Notes: generated from the letters alone by a model not told the origin. Counted from the first letter of the stretch, positions 26,500 to 39,692 are shown. The stretch: 64,000 nucleotides of DNA from Nosema muscidifuracis (GCA_028335825.1 JAIOKI010000017.1:186001-250000), one strand, 5' to 3'. Numbers and translations are program-made.

Positions 26500-28650
26500 T
26501 ATATTTCAAATTTTTAATATATAATCAAGAGGTATTGATCTGATTATTACAAAACAAAGCAGTCATTCTACTGTCAACTAATCTGTAGAGTTTTTTTTTC
26601 TTAGATGATCACTCTGTAACCTATCTCAAATGCGAAATCGATCCTCATTCTACCTATCTAAAAATTTTTATAATTGCTACAAACCTTTTCTACTATTTTT
26701 TAGTTTATGTTTGTTTATTCTCAAAATGCTAGTCCCTAATCCTTTTAATATGACAATCTCATTTAACCATCCATGTTTTACTATGAGAGTAATGTTGATC
26801 AATATATTAAAAGATAAATTAAAAGCAAAAGTTACTTTATGTATGCATCTATGGTATCAAACTACATATTTTTTTTATTTTTTCTCAAAACGAATTTTTA
26901 TTAAACAATTTTTGAAGAAGAAGACAGAAAATGAGGAGAACATATAATGACTAAAACAAAGAATACACAAAGAAAAATCATTAAACACCCTTTATATGTT
27001 TCTATATAAAGCTGACATTTTTTGTTCACCCACCTGAGATTAGCACAAAATCTTTCCTAATTGAGTTCTCCAAACCCGAAAACTTTTGAATCTTTTTCAC
27101 ACCATTTGATTAATTATTTCTACGAATCCTACTGTCTGATATTTCAATGGTTACGCAAAGTCCCAAGTCATTCCATATTTTGACTGAGTTGTGTTATTCT
27201 TATATTCCAATGCTAAATCGAAAAGAATTATTTTTGGTGCACCTTTTCCTATTTATTATAAACTCTAGAATAAACTTTTTTATAAATATGTCTCTTTTTA
27301 TGGAAAGCAACTGAATTTATATTCATTTTGTATATTGATAATATCTACAATAATAAATACATTAACCTCTTTAAAGGATCCTTTCAATCAGGTCCACTTT
27401 TTAAAAATCATTACGGACTTTGGAAACTATAACCTTATTTTTAGTATTCATCCTAGGTCCTCCTGTCTTTGTGAATATCAAAGACCTGTTTAACAAGTTT
27501 CTTTCTATATCCTCTCTAACAGTATTTCAATTATACTTGGAACAATTAAGAAATATATTATATTCACTGAAAAATGTTCATATACTTTATAATATTCTTT
27601 TATGATCTTATTTTCTTATTATTATTAGTCGAACATTTCACTTCATGATACAATTTTGGATTTTTTGCATCTTAATAAGCCCATCAGCTACATTAGTACC
27701 TTCACAGATGCACTTGCTTTAAATGAAAATGTCTTCAATCTCAATGACCATATCAAAATCATTATTTGAGAATTAATGGTCAGTTTTCAATGTGAGTTAT
27801 TTTCCAAAAAAAGTAGTGTCTGTAATATTTAGTTTCCTTAACTATCCCAAGCAATTCTTTAGCAGCTAGCTAGTTTTTTGCGCTAAGATCGAACTGATTC
27901 TATAATACGACGCATTCATGATCAGAAAAGATTTTCGATAAAATCGGGTTATGTACATTCAGAACCTTGATCTATTATTTCCAGATTTCTTTAAAGCTGC
28001 GGAAACATATTCATTTACTACAGGTGGTTTTTGGCCGTTCTTTAGTTTATCAAAGAGAGGAATCATAACAACTGCATATCCTGGTATAAATTCACTACAT
28101 TATTTTGTTGTCCCAAGAACGAGAGTAACTCTTTTAGCATCGCTTAAATAGAGAAGTTATCAATTACTAAAACTTTTATGAGTTTGGGTTAATAATACCT
28201 TTAGCATTTACAACCCTCAAGATTTTAATTATCGACTTAAAAACCTACATTTGATTTTATTCTCTTAATACCAATCTAAATATTTTTCGTGATCATTCGT
28301 ATTGTATGATAAGACAATAATATTATTCAGATAAAAAACAAATATACCTTTTTCCTCATAAAAATCTTGTATATATATTTTGAAAGATGGCTGAGGAATT
28401 ATACGATACATACAAACTCTTTAGACTCATATAATCCACCTTCTTTAAGAAGGCAGTTTTCTCTTTATCACTTTGTTCAACTTTAATATAGTAATATCAT
28501 AAGGTTGTATCTAGCATTACAAAACCTAGACTTCCCAAGAGTATCAATATGTGGTATATGATATCTGGAGATTTCTCAAAACGTCCAAAAATTAAAAAAA
28601 ACAACTTCTATATATTATAGATTTCTATGAACACATGGGTAAAGATACCA
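26500..28650 (-). mobile_element. Ty3/Gypsy LTR-retrotransposon fossil
   Basis: On the minus strand, from right to left: RT palm remnant near 28.45-28.55 kb, RT catalytic-loop remnant near 28.3-28.4 kb, RT thumb remnant near 27.97-28.15 kb, and integrase C-terminal-core remnant near 27.05-27.2 kb. Order and wording fit Ty3/Gypsy. More than ten breaks; old; no LTRs recognised. Confidence 0.6.
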
Positions 28651-29870
28651 ATTAAAATGCTTCAATGCAAATTGTAATGGAAGAGCAATCAATTTTAATG
28701 ATGAACATATTAAATCAAATAGTGACTATATGTACATTACATATTTCGAAAACGGTTTTTCATCTACAATGGAGAGAAATATAATAGCTATACTTGCTAA
28801 TTTACTATTTATTTAATTAAATAAACATATTATAAGACCATTATTTTTTTGTTAAAATTATGAGTTTGGTTCTTATAAAATTGCAAGAATGGTATCATTT
28901 GATAGTGTACTTCTATTTAAAGTGGAATTCTAATTACATGATATTTACTGGTTTTCAGATTCAGCTAATTTTGATATTACTAAACTTAATTAATCAAATG
29001 GCAGAAAATTTCTCTTGAATACTGAGTTAGATAGTGAAAAAATATTTTTGCTTGTGATATAGAGCGATTTTAAGTCTTCTTCGAGTTATTTAAATCAAAT
29101 ATATATTATAAACGGAGATTTCAATGAACAGAGTTTTTCTCTATCTATTGTTTTCTTTAGAATAAAATTGAAAAAAACCTATATTGATGTTTTTAGTCTA
29201 AATTGTTCTTCTCTGCCCAATCAATTAGTAATTTCTAATACAATACAAATAGATTTTGAAGCAGATACCTATAATACAATAAGAATGTTCTCCTTATATG
29301 CTCAGATACAGAATGTTTTTTTACTTTAGACAAGATAATAGAAGAGTGTTCAGAGTTTGCGAACTTTCTCATTATATATTTTAAATAGATATTTTGAGAC
29401 TTTGTACAGATGTTTACTGCTTTAGCTCTAATTCCAATTGATGATTTTAAAACTTTATAAGAAATATATACAATTTTTATTAGGTTATGTAGAAAAAATT
29501 AGCTGTCCATTATCAGGTCATTCTGTGATAATGACATATTATCTCACTATTGTACTCTTCGGGATAAGCTAATAATATCGCCAAAAGATTTTATTCAAAA
29601 CTTTATGAGATAATTAATAAAAATAATTTTAGTTTCTTGTAGTATCTTAATACTCTTAAAGATATTTAAATATTGATTGAAGTAGAACTTAATAGAATGG
29701 TTGCAGAAATAAAGCCAAAAAAAAAGAAATAGAAATTTAGAAGTTGTGGTTCTCTTATAATGAACATCTAATTATTTTGGAATAACTTTTGTGTGGATTA
29801 AGGGAAGAAATTAAATTAGATGTTTAAATATATATTTTTTGGGGGATATAACCATTATATCTAGTCTTAT
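28650..29870 (+). mobile_element. MULE (Mutator-like) DNA transposon fossil
   Basis: Plus-strand transposase remnants in the order expected of the MULE DDE core: SDFKSSSSYLNQIYIINGDF near 29.06-29.12 kb (family pattern DGTFK...FYQLYIIHG), KKTYIDVF near 29.18 kb (pattern TY..LF), IQIDFEADTYNTIRM near 29.25 kb (pattern DFE.A...A), and MFTALALIPIDDFKTL near 29.41-29.46 kb (pattern ALAF.P..DV). The frame is broken by stops and shifts, so the copy is dead. Terminal inverted repeats were not located, so the ends are approximate. Confidence 0.65.
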
Positions 29871-31230
29871 TAGTAATCTGATTTAAAAATCGAATATCTT
29901 TTTTCACTGGTATGATTCGACTGCATCAAAGGATGTTTCTTTAACATATAATTTCTTAGCGTAATTTTTAGCTATCTCATAATCAATTGTCTTTTTGTAA
30001 TTTACTAATCTTATTGTTGCTCCAATTACAAATTTGTTATACCTTTTTAAATATTATGTTTACCTTTATACATACATAAAACTTCGATATTTTCATTGAA
30101 AAAATATCTAAATTGAGTTCTATCATTATTTTAGCTTTACTATACAATTTATATTCGAAATTATTAGCATCAGTTAAATTATTTCTCTTTTTAAAAATTC
30201 AGTGATAAACATTGTCAAATACAAAAAGTTTACTTGTGTCGTTGGAATCAAAATTCATGCTTGTGACGAAATCTATGTATTACATATGATTACAACCAAT
30301 AAGATTAAATTCGAAGAGTATGTTCAATTATTGGAGAAGCTGCTGAAGCAAGTGATTGTTACTAAAGAAAGTAGTAAAAACTTCATACTTACTATAACAA
30401 ACCTGATATCGTAGTCTACGCTTATAGTAAAAGTAAGCTGGGCTATTAGTAATTACGAACGAAGTGATTTTCATAACCTGATTATTTGAATTCTTCAAAT
30501 AATAAACTTTAATCTGCATAATCACTCTAATAGTGTTGCCACTAGAAGATTAAACTTGGCCTATATTAGTATCCTGAATTATTCCAGATCTATTACTTAA
30601 GTGCTGTTTATCGGTAATAGATATATATGTGCCGGAATATTAGACAATTTATCGTTTGAGTTGTGCATTAAGCCAATATAGCAGAGTTCTTCAAATATAC
30701 ACATTGTAAGTATCATGAGTAGACGTGTTATGCCATACGAAATATTTATTTCAGCTTTTAATTTATCTTCAGTCTCAACTCACTTCAAGATATGGCTGGA
30801 AACGCTATTCATGCTACATTTTAGCAGGATTTTTGAATTGGTCCCATATCTGAGAGTTCTTAGCTGATTGTAATAATAATGCCTTTTTAACCGGTAAATT
30901 ACTTATGACTATTTGAGTAAGTGAGAAAATATTATATTTTTTAGATAATCATTAACATTTATAGAGCTGTCATGAAAAAACTATTATTCATAACAGATAA
31001 TATAGTTTAAAATTATTCACAACTAGAATTAAACATCTCCAATTTACATCCAAAGTAGGCGATGAAAAATTAGTCAAAATAATATTTTTACCGCAATAAA
31101 TACAAGCTACTCCAAAGATTGTTTCTTAAGTAGTTCAATCAAAATTTAAATCAGAAGTAGATTTATATGTAAAAAATTGACAAAAATGAAAGTTTAATAA
31201 TAGTTTATATTTTATTAGTAATATAGGCAA
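29871..31230. other. Unassigned decayed DNA, possible DDE-transposase remnant
   Basis: A 70-aa open stretch at 30202-30414 (plus strand) reads KKFTCVVGIKIHACDEIYVL, then FEEYVQLLEKLL and KNFILTITNLIS. The spacing loosely recalls the D...D core of IS630/Tc1-type transposases, but the diagnostic PP-SP-NPIE block is not found downstream. The rest of the stretch shows nothing I recognise. Confidence 0.35.
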
Positions 31231-31239
31231 CTATTTACT

Positions 31240-33890
31240 CATAAAATGTCAAAACAAATAAGAGAGTCTTGGTATTCAGAATATAAAATGATATTGAAAA
31301 AAGAGTTTTCAAAATCAGTGAAGCTAAGTTTTTTTTAAAACGAAGATATATCAGATAGAAATGAAAATAGGGTTAAATCTACAGATACTGAAGATGAACA
31401 GGAAAAATATTGTGATATCAGTTGTAAATGAAAAATACAAGATCACCTACAAGTTCTAAAAGAAGTGAATTAGAAACGAATGAATAACATGTAGCGAAAA
31501 ATTAATCTTTTTATGAAAAAATACAAGTAGGTAGCACACCGAAATACCATCACTTCATAAAGTTTTATATCAAGAAATAGGCTCAACAGAATATGCAAAA
31601 CATCATATAATGAAATGTCAAGCTAGTACTTAATTTTTATTGATAATCGACCACCGTATTACGAACCATATAAAAACATGCACAATAGAAAAGAAGATAA
31701 ATTATTAAGATTCAATTAGAGTTTTTCTTTAGCAAAACTTGCTGTACTTATTGAAATATCATATGCAGCTCGTGCATATGAATAAAATAATTTGAAGCAT
31801 TCTTTTTTGTAGAAAAAATATATGGAGCCCAATTTTTTCCTAAAACTATAAACAGAAATACTTGTTGGAAATTCTTAAATCATTCATTTAATAAAAAATC
31901 TGTGAGGCCAAAGCTTAAAAGCAGGTAAATTGGCTATGGTATTCAAAATTATAAATATTTTAAATTTATACCAGACAAAACTATTACAATCCCGGGATAA
32001 TATTACTGCTGATGAACAGCTATTTTATACTAAGGAAGATGTAGATTAACGAAATACATGTCTAACAAGTCAGATATTTTGGAATAAGTTTAAACTTCTA
32101 TTTTAAACTTCCATCACACACTTTTTTAAAAAAACAAATGATCAATAATATAACATTACAAAATTTATTTATTAATGAAATGTAATAAGTTCGAAATTTC
32201 TTCAATCAAAGTATCTCAAAATAATTTAATTTTTAAAACATATTTTTTTGTAACAAAAATCATTAAAGTACCGTGATCAAACTAATTTTCTTCAACTTTT
32301 GTATATAATATACCAAATACTTTCAATAGTTTTGGTATGTGCATCAGTGTCTGTATCAACAAAAAACTGAATGATTTGCATTTTCGTGTCTAAAACCTAA
32401 ATAAGCATATATTATCTCAATGTTTAATCGCTTAATCATATGTTTGCTAAAATAATTGTACCGGTTGCTATTTTTCTCTGAATTATCTTATTCACCGTAT
32501 TTCGCGAATGATCTTCGACGATTTCAAAAAAAGCATTAGGCTGCTCATACTACACCACTCATCGCCCAAACTTGATACTCAAGAAGTCTGCCTCGATCAT
32601 ACTTATTTATAACAAAAAAATCATTATTTCAACAATAAATCCTCAACACTTATTTTCTGTAATTAATAAATGTGAATAAAAGGCCAAAACTAATTTATTA
32701 AAGCAAGTACTCACACCGTTATTGCTCATGTATCAAGTATCTAATTACAGCTCCAAGAATAGCTTTAAACTTACTTTTATTATTAAAATAATAAAAAAAA
32801 GTTTATTTGCGCTTAGGTGGGCATGATGAAAAAATTTCTTTTGAGAAAACTATCGTTATCTGAATTTTTTTGTTTCGCCTATGATAACAACAATATCTAT
32901 ATGAGACATTAGTTTCAAAAAATTACTTAAAATTGGAACTCTCAGAATTTCTTGTTCTACTAGAAAATCCATTAACAATCTTTCATCATAAATAATCTTG
33001 TTTTAATTCAAAAATTTTCATTTTGGAAGTTATAATAAAATTATTTATATTTTTTTATAAAGTGAAGGAATGGAAAAAGAAATTAACTAGAATCAAATTT
33101 TAGTATCATCGAACATTGATATCAAATACGTCATAAATGCAATTCCAAATTTTAGAAAAGATGAAAATAGACTCTCTTTACTATAACTCTTTGATTATGT
33201 TTTACTCAAGTTCACCAGGCCATTTACGTGTTGCAGAAGTATTATGACCACAGAAAACTTTTTCACAAGCAAATCCCAGAAATAAATCTTATAATAAAAA
33301 ACTACGCTAGTTGGGACCATTCAGTCAAATAAAATAAAGATAACATGGCAAGATTTTCATCGAAAAAAATTACTGCAGATAATTGTACTCATACAATCTA
33401 TAAAAGCAAGTCAAACAAAAAGGTACTTTTATTTAGTTTAAAAGATAAATTTGTATCAATAGAAAATAATAATGCATTTACCTTTAGGTGATTCATATTA
33501 CAATAAAATTAAATTTTGAATATATATGACTAATCATATGGAAAATAAATTACTACGAAGCCTTGAAGTTGGTCACTCCAAGTTTTATTCCGATATCTTT
33601 GATTTGGTTTGTATAAATGTCTAAATTCTATCTATAAAGCAACAAAAGATAATATCTCGAGACAAGATATTATTAAAGCTAACAATAGAATTTGCTGAAG
33701 ATTTTCAATAGTTTTGAACAGCTAAAAAAACAAATACTAAGCAATTGTTAACCAATTCTGTTACAGATGTTAATTCATGTAGGAGGTGTCAAATAGGATA
33801 TTGTAAAGAAAATAAAATTATCAGAATTTGCTCAAAAGTAAAAAACTCTTTCAGGTGAAATGTACGTTGGCAACACTTATATGCTAACAA
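31240..33890 (+). mobile_element. piggyBac DNA transposon fossil, split by a Merlin element
   Basis: Plus-strand transposase remnants on both sides of a foreign insert. Before it: KLAMVFKI near 31.93 kb and NITADEQLFYTK near 32.0 kb (family pattern IT-DEQL-PTK). After it: KYVINAIPNFRKDENR near 33.13 kb, TTENFFTSK near 33.25 kb (pattern TTDNFFTS), and a C-terminal cysteine-rich tail with CKENKIIRICSK near 33.8 kb. Motif order and the Cys-rich end are those of piggyBac. The N-terminus begins near the ATG at about 31.25 kb. Stops and shifts are present, so it is dead. TTAA-flanked ends were not located. Confidence 0.75.
32110..33060 (-). mobile_element. Merlin (IS1016-like) DNA transposon fossil
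   Basis: On the minus strand, right to left: YDRGRLLEYQVWAMSGVV near 32.6 kb (family pattern KYNRGR...WVFGG), FEIVEDHSRNTVNKIIQRKI near 32.50 kb (pattern VEDRS..TL..II...I), a GFRHENANHS word and VDTDTDAHTKTIESIW near 32.35 kb (pattern VDPETG-HT-TIES-W). These are the hallmark blocks of the Merlin/ISXO2-type transposase. The piece lies exactly between the two halves of the piggyBac transposase, so it inserted into it. Terminal repeats and the 8-bp duplication were not found by eye. Confidence 0.75.
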
Positions 33891-34800
33891 ATTAATGATT
33901 AAAAATATTTCTTATTTCTTTTGTGTTTTTGTAACAGAAATTGTTAATATACTATTTCCTATAATCATAATAGATTTATATTTTTATTTCTTTTCTAACA
34001 TTCATATTTCATACATAAATCTAGGAAACATTTTTTGGATCATTAGACTCGCTATTGGAGAAGTATCTATCAAGTGGTAAAAGAAACAAATAAATTTTGT
34101 ATCATTAGAATTTTAGATTTAATAAAACATTAATTCTGATAACAAATAGCTTTAAAGAAGATGTGAATCAATATTATCACAATTATTTAACGGAAAAAAT
34201 GTGGTTTAAGTTTCTTCGTCTAATTAAAATTCAAGCAAAAAGAAATTACTATGTGACTGAAAAAAGTTTTACTGCGTTATTTAAAACTATTAATCAATAT
34301 ATTTTCTAATAAGATACTTTTGATTAATGATAATTAAATATTATATAGCAGTATTGTTCTAGATTTTTTTGATATTTATATATTTCAAGAAGTTTATTTT
34401 AAGTCATTATCTATCAAAAAAATAAATAAATTGAAGAAAGGTATAATAGATATGAAATTAATATAAATATTTATTATAGGTTAAGAATGTTATAGAAGCT
34501 CTACTAGTAATGATAATATCAGGCCAACATCGTGAATTTAATACATTTTTGTAAACATCAGAAGTAAAGTAATTTTATTTAAATACCAATGTTCCAATTT
34601 AATAATTTATTGTTACAGTATTGAAATTACAAGAATTAATATAAAAATAATGAAATATTGAAACTTCAAATAAGAATTTAGAGATATTAAATACAGAAAT
34701 ATCTGTTAGCCTTCTTAATAATTTAATCTCATATTTATGATAAATATATACAAGGCGAACACAAGGAACATTGATTTAGATATTGAGTAATATGATCGAG
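33891..34800. other. AT-rich stretch, nothing recognised
   Basis: Closed frames except a hydrophobic 61-aa stretch at 33895-34080, which looks like chance low-complexity sequence. Confidence 0.4.
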
Positions 34801-36400
34801 AGGCTTAACTATTATTAGAGTAATATAGAATAATTATGGTACGTTATTGAGCAGTGAACGGGTTGAGAAGATCTTGAGAGATATTTATAAGAGGAAACAG
34901 AGTTATTAAAAATCTAGATAATATGTTAAAGTTTTAGAAGATAATATTTAAAGTGATAAAATAGAAAAAAAGTAGCTGTAAGTGTAATAAATAAGATTCG
35001 GTCGGAAAAATAAAATAGTGAAAAAATAAGAGTATTTTATAATTGTAATAGACTAGAATACAAAGAGAAGTAAATAAGATTAAGTTTTAAAATATGGTTA
35101 ACAACAGTAATAATATATTGAGGATTGTAGATGAATGAAAGAAAGTAAAAGATAGAAAAAACTTTTAATGGGTAAATGTTAAAGAGAAGAATACTGGTGA
35201 ATTGATTAGAGCTTGAAGAGCTAAAAAAAAAATCACAAAAGTATTTCACAGCGATAAAAAAGAGATAAAAATATTGAAATTAGAAAAGTGTATGATTAGG
35301 ATAATTGAAAGAGAGAAGGATAGTGAGAAAGATGCCAATTAGTTACCTATGTATTAATAAAAAATACAGAAACATTTAACAAAAGTATGAAAAAATAAAG
35401 ATAATCAGATGATCCGAAGCCAAGCGTAGAACCTCTATAAGAGCATAGAAGAAACCAGATGAAAGTATAAGATTAGTAACTAATTTGATTGCGTTAAAAA
35501 ACCCATACAAATTATCTAATGCTGATGATAAATAAATACCTTTAATAATTTAAAATACTCAAGCATTAGTAAAGCAACTAGCATCAAATCCAGCGCAGAT
35601 AGAACCATTGCTTTCAGATAATGCTAAGGATATAATAAGACTTACACAAGAATCTCTAGATATTTAAAAGAAAATGATAAAGATAAGACAACATTTGAGA
35701 TTAATAAGAAAGTCTATAAGTGGAATAGATAGTGATGGGGTTAAAAATTTGCACAGAGTTTACAAAAAACAATGAATACAGTGTTTAGGGAATATATAGG
35801 AAAAGGTATAGAAGTCATATGGAAGAACAAAGAAGAGCACAGTATGAGAGTTAATATTGAGAAAGTATAATTAGGACAGAAAGAAGTAAATCTTCTAGGA
35901 ATTAATTTGATAGGTCAAGATATAACACTCTCGAAGATAAAGAAAAAAGCATTGTAATGTACAAATATAAAGATGTATCAGATGTAAAAAGTTTTTAAAA
36001 ATTTTATAAAAAATATTTTAAGTTGACGATGATTTCAATATATAGTTAAGAGAGAAAGAGATAGAATTTAATGAATCTTAGAAAGTTTTCAAAGTCATTA
36101 GGTAAGTTAAAAATATTAGATTATGAGAAGAATTGTAGGCATTTATGGAAATACTTATGCAGAAAACAATAATAGATAATTGATGATTATATATTGGCTT
36201 ATGCAGAAACGGAATTAGTGAAAAAGAAATGTATGCTGTATTTTTAGGAATTAGAAAGTCTGAATATGAATCGAGTGGAGGAAATTTAAAATAGAAGCGG
36301 AGTATAGAGAACTAGTAAAAATTATAAAAAAAGTAAAATTTAATAATTGTCGTATTCCAATACTTACTTGATTAAACACAGAGTATACGTTAAGATATCT
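34800..36400 (+). mobile_element. Ty3/Gypsy LTR-retrotransposon fossil
   Basis: Plus-strand remnants: RT fingers/palm-like sequence about 35.7-35.95 kb, then an RNase H block near 36.2-36.3 kb. The order fits Ty3/Gypsy. Integrase and LTRs were not recognised. More than ten breaks; old. The left boundary is a guess. Confidence 0.55.
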
Positions 36401-37624
36401 AAGTATTAGATTTAATTAAAGTAAAAATTATTATTTTAACTACAATATTTCATATGCAATATAAGAACGAAATAAATAATATTTTCGTTGATAATAATCA
36501 TACGGTTTGATAAAAAATTCAATGGTATATTTTAACTTAACCTTAATACATTTTATTTTTATTTTAACAAATCTTTAATGGATTAAACATGAAATTCTGC
36601 TAAGACATTACTAATTTAATTTAGTATGCTACCTTAGATCTTTAACTTTAAAAGATATTATAAATACAATATCTGATGCTTTTATTCTAAATAACATTTA
36701 AATTAATAACAAACCAACAGAAAGTATTTAGAATATATTAATTATGTTTGATGTCATGTTTAATATTGAATCATAATAAATTATAAAATATTGTAAACAA
36801 TGTCTTCTATTGACATTACATCATTTAGATACTACCACATATATAAACAAGATATTATAGTAGAATACAATACAATAATGTATAAAAATCTATATATCTT
36901 CATTTCATTATTAAAATCAATCAAATATCATTCTAATTATACTTTGGTTATTATATTTATATTTAAATAAGAACAATGTCTAAAAACAAAAGTAGAAGCG
37001 GAAATAAAGCAACAAAGAAACAAGTTGATAATAATAGTAAAAATAAGAAAGTCTTATACCTGTTCTGACTTAGAATTTCAGGAAAAGATAATCTTCTTAA
37101 ATACATTATCTTGGTATTGAGGGATAATAAAAATGTCTGTTTAAAGAATCAGAAGACATATCATTAGAGAATTATATAGTTCTCATATATAAGACCGATT
37201 TTAATAATAATAAAGCAATTAACCAGTGCAATATACACATGGAGTAGTTAATACGAAGAAATTGATTCATATTTATGAATAAAGCTTGTAACTAAGTATA
37301 AATTAAGAATTATACATTAAAATTATTAAATATAATAAAATTGACAAAAATAACCACTTGAAAAATATATTAGAATAGATTAATAGCAAAAATTATGGAA
37401 CAGCTATCTCTCTTGTCGAAGAGATCATAGATTAAAATATTTCTTCTTCTCTCGATTTATACTTATCAAATTATTTTATTCATTACATATCATCAGCTCT
37501 AATATTTCTATTAATAAGATACATAACAAATAAAATAAATGTTTACTTCTAATTATTAATCAAATACTATTTCTTATGTACAGTATCATAATACATAAGC
37601 CTTTTTATAACATGAGATATCAAG

Positions 37625-37680
37625 ATCAATACAAATTCACAGAATAATTATTACTAGTAAATAACAGATCTATAAACAAT
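37625..37680 (+). repeat. 56-bp direct repeat, copy 1
   Basis: Identical by eye to 37806-37861; both copies start atcaatacaaattcacagaa and end tataaacaat. Copy spacing is 181 bp. Confidence 0.9.
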
Positions 37681-37805
37681 CTATGACAAGGCTATATTAA
37701 AAAGTCATAATAAGCATGTCTGATAATATCTTACGATCACATCAACAAACATCAAGTATGCCTCAACATATATTAAATTTAAAGATTGATACAGTAGTAG
37801 TCTTA

Positions 37806-37861
37806 ATCAATACAAATTCACAGAATAATTATTACTAGTAAATAACAGATCTATAAACAAT
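37806..37861 (+). repeat. 56-bp direct repeat, copy 2
   Basis: Second exact copy, about 590 bp upstream of the SSU rRNA gene. The 125 bp between the copies are not themselves repeated. Confidence 0.9.
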
Positions 37862-38452
37862 ATATAAAAAGTAATGTAAATACTATACCAAGTCAAACTA
37901 TCCCATCTACATCACAAAGAAATAAAACTAAAAATCATTACCAAAGATCACAAATATACACACAGTACATGTTGTATATATACCTTATCAATAAAATATT
38001 TTACATCTTCAATGAACAAAACACACCACAAACCAAACCATCGTTACGGTCTCACATTACTGTTCACACAAGTAATCACCACGATCACTTCAACAACCAA
38101 CGTCCCAGCACGTTCACAGGATGGTCACCATTCTCAATCCTTAACTGGACACTCCAATCAACTTCCCGTTGTTCAACACAACCACCAGATTGTAACTCTT
38201 TTTATACAACATATATATCATACTAGTACACTCAAACACACTACATATAACCTGTCAAAAATCATAAATCAGCAATTAATTATTGATTCTGATTTGTCAA
38301 TTTAATTTATCAGTAGATTAAATAATACACAATGTAAATTATTTATTACTCATGTTGTAGTTTTCGTATGTTATATTGCACTGATTGATTGAGAGATTAA
38401 GATTTCTGAGACTAGATTAATACTGACTAGAATGTAGATATGTTATTTTGTA

Positions 38453-39692
38453 CACCAGGTTGATTCTGCCTGCCTGACGTAGACGCTATTCCCTAAGATT
38501 AACCCATGCATGTTTTTGAAGAAGTATCTGAAAAATGGACTGCTCAGTAATACTCACTTTATTTTATGTATATTGATGATAACTACGTTAAAGTGTAGAT
38601 AATTGTATACAGTAAGAGTGAGACCTATCAGCTAGTTGTTAAGGTAATGGCTTAACAAGGCAGTAACGGGTAACGGTATTACTTTGTAATATTCCGGAGA
38701 AGGAGCCTGAGAGACGGCTACTAAGTCTAAGGATTGCAGCAGGGGCGAAACTTGACCTATGGATTTTGTCTGAGGCAGTTATGGGAAGTAATAGATATTG
38801 TTTCATATTGTAAAAACATATGAGGTGATTAATTGGAGGGCAAATCAAGTGCCAGCAGCCGCGGTAATACTTGTTCCAAGAGTGTGTATGATGATTGATG
38901 CAGTTAAAAAGTCCGTAGTTTATTTTTAAGAAGCAATATGAGGTGTACTGTATAGTTGGGAGAGAGATGAAATGTGACGACCCTGACTGGACGAACAGAA
39001 GCGAAAGCTGTACACTTGTATGTATTTTTTGAACAAGGACGTAAGCTGGAGGATCGAAGATGATTAGATACCATTGTAGTTCCAGCAGTAAACTATGCCG
39101 ACGATGTGATATGAGTATTTGTATTACATAATAGAAATTAGAGTTTTTTGGCTCTGGGGATAGTATGATCGCAAGATTGAAAATTAAAGAAATTGACGGA
39201 AGAATACCACAAGGAGTGGATTGTGCGGCTTAATTTGACTCAACGCGAGGTAACTTACCAATATTTTATTATTCAGCGAGAATGTTATTTGAGAATGATA
39301 ATAGTGGTGCATGGCCGTTTTCAATGGATGCTGTGAAGTTTTGATTAATTTCAACAAGACGTGAGACCCTTATAGACAGACACAATCAGTGTAGGAAGGA
39401 AAGGATTAAAACAGGTCCGTTATGCCCTCAGACATTTTGGGCTGCACGCGCAATACAATAGATATAAATCTTTATGGGATAATATTTTGTAAGAGATATT
39501 TGAACTTGGAATTGCTAGTAAATTTTATTAAATAAGTAGAATTGAATGTGTCCCTGTTCTTTGTACACACCGCCCGTCGCTATCTAAGATGATATATGTT
39601 GTGAAATTAGTGTAAACTACTTGAACAAGATGTATTAGATCTGATATAAGTCGTAACATGGTTGCTGTTGGAGAACCATTAGCAGGATCATA
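38453..39692 (+). rRNA. Small-subunit rRNA (microsporidian, about 1.24 kb)
   Basis: Starts at the microsporidian 5' signature caccaggttgattctgcc and ends with the 3' signature ggagaaccattagcaggatc. Internal landmarks are all present: gtgccagcagccgcggtaat near 38.85 kb, attgacggaagaataccaca near 39.19 kb, and ttgtacacaccgcccgtcgc near 39.56 kb. The short length and missing eukaryotic expansion segments are typical of Nosema and Vairimorpha. The 5' end shows tgcctgcctgacg where related sequences, as I recall them, have a single tgcctgacg, an apparent 4-base duplication. The exact ends are set by comparison with known signatures, not by mapping. Confidence 0.95.

Larger units (their letters stand above)
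36401..38452. other. AT-rich spacer before the rDNA
   Basis: No gene recognised. It contains an exact 56-bp direct repeat (entered separately) and, at about 37.97-38.24 kb, a block with clearly higher C content than anything nearby. A short open stretch begins at ATG 36976 (Lys/Ser/Asn-rich) but stops after about 30 codons. The last few hundred bases are the likely location of the external transcribed spacer and promoter of the rRNA genes, but no motif proves this. Confidence 0.5.

Noticed and set aside
30202-30414. 70-aa open stretch as a functional gene
   Set aside because: It is flanked by decayed transposons, has no start motif, and its wording loosely fits a DDE-transposase remnant; it is kept only as part of an unassigned stretch.
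37969-38305. Two overlapping plus-strand open frames of 85 and 97 codons upstream of the SSU rRNA
   Set aside because: Both depend on the locally C-rich composition, overlap each other in different frames, show no domain, and lie in the presumed rDNA spacer.
38639-38848. Minus-strand open frame inside the SSU rRNA (and similar ones inside the LSU)
   Set aside because: They lie within rRNA genes and are chance frames.
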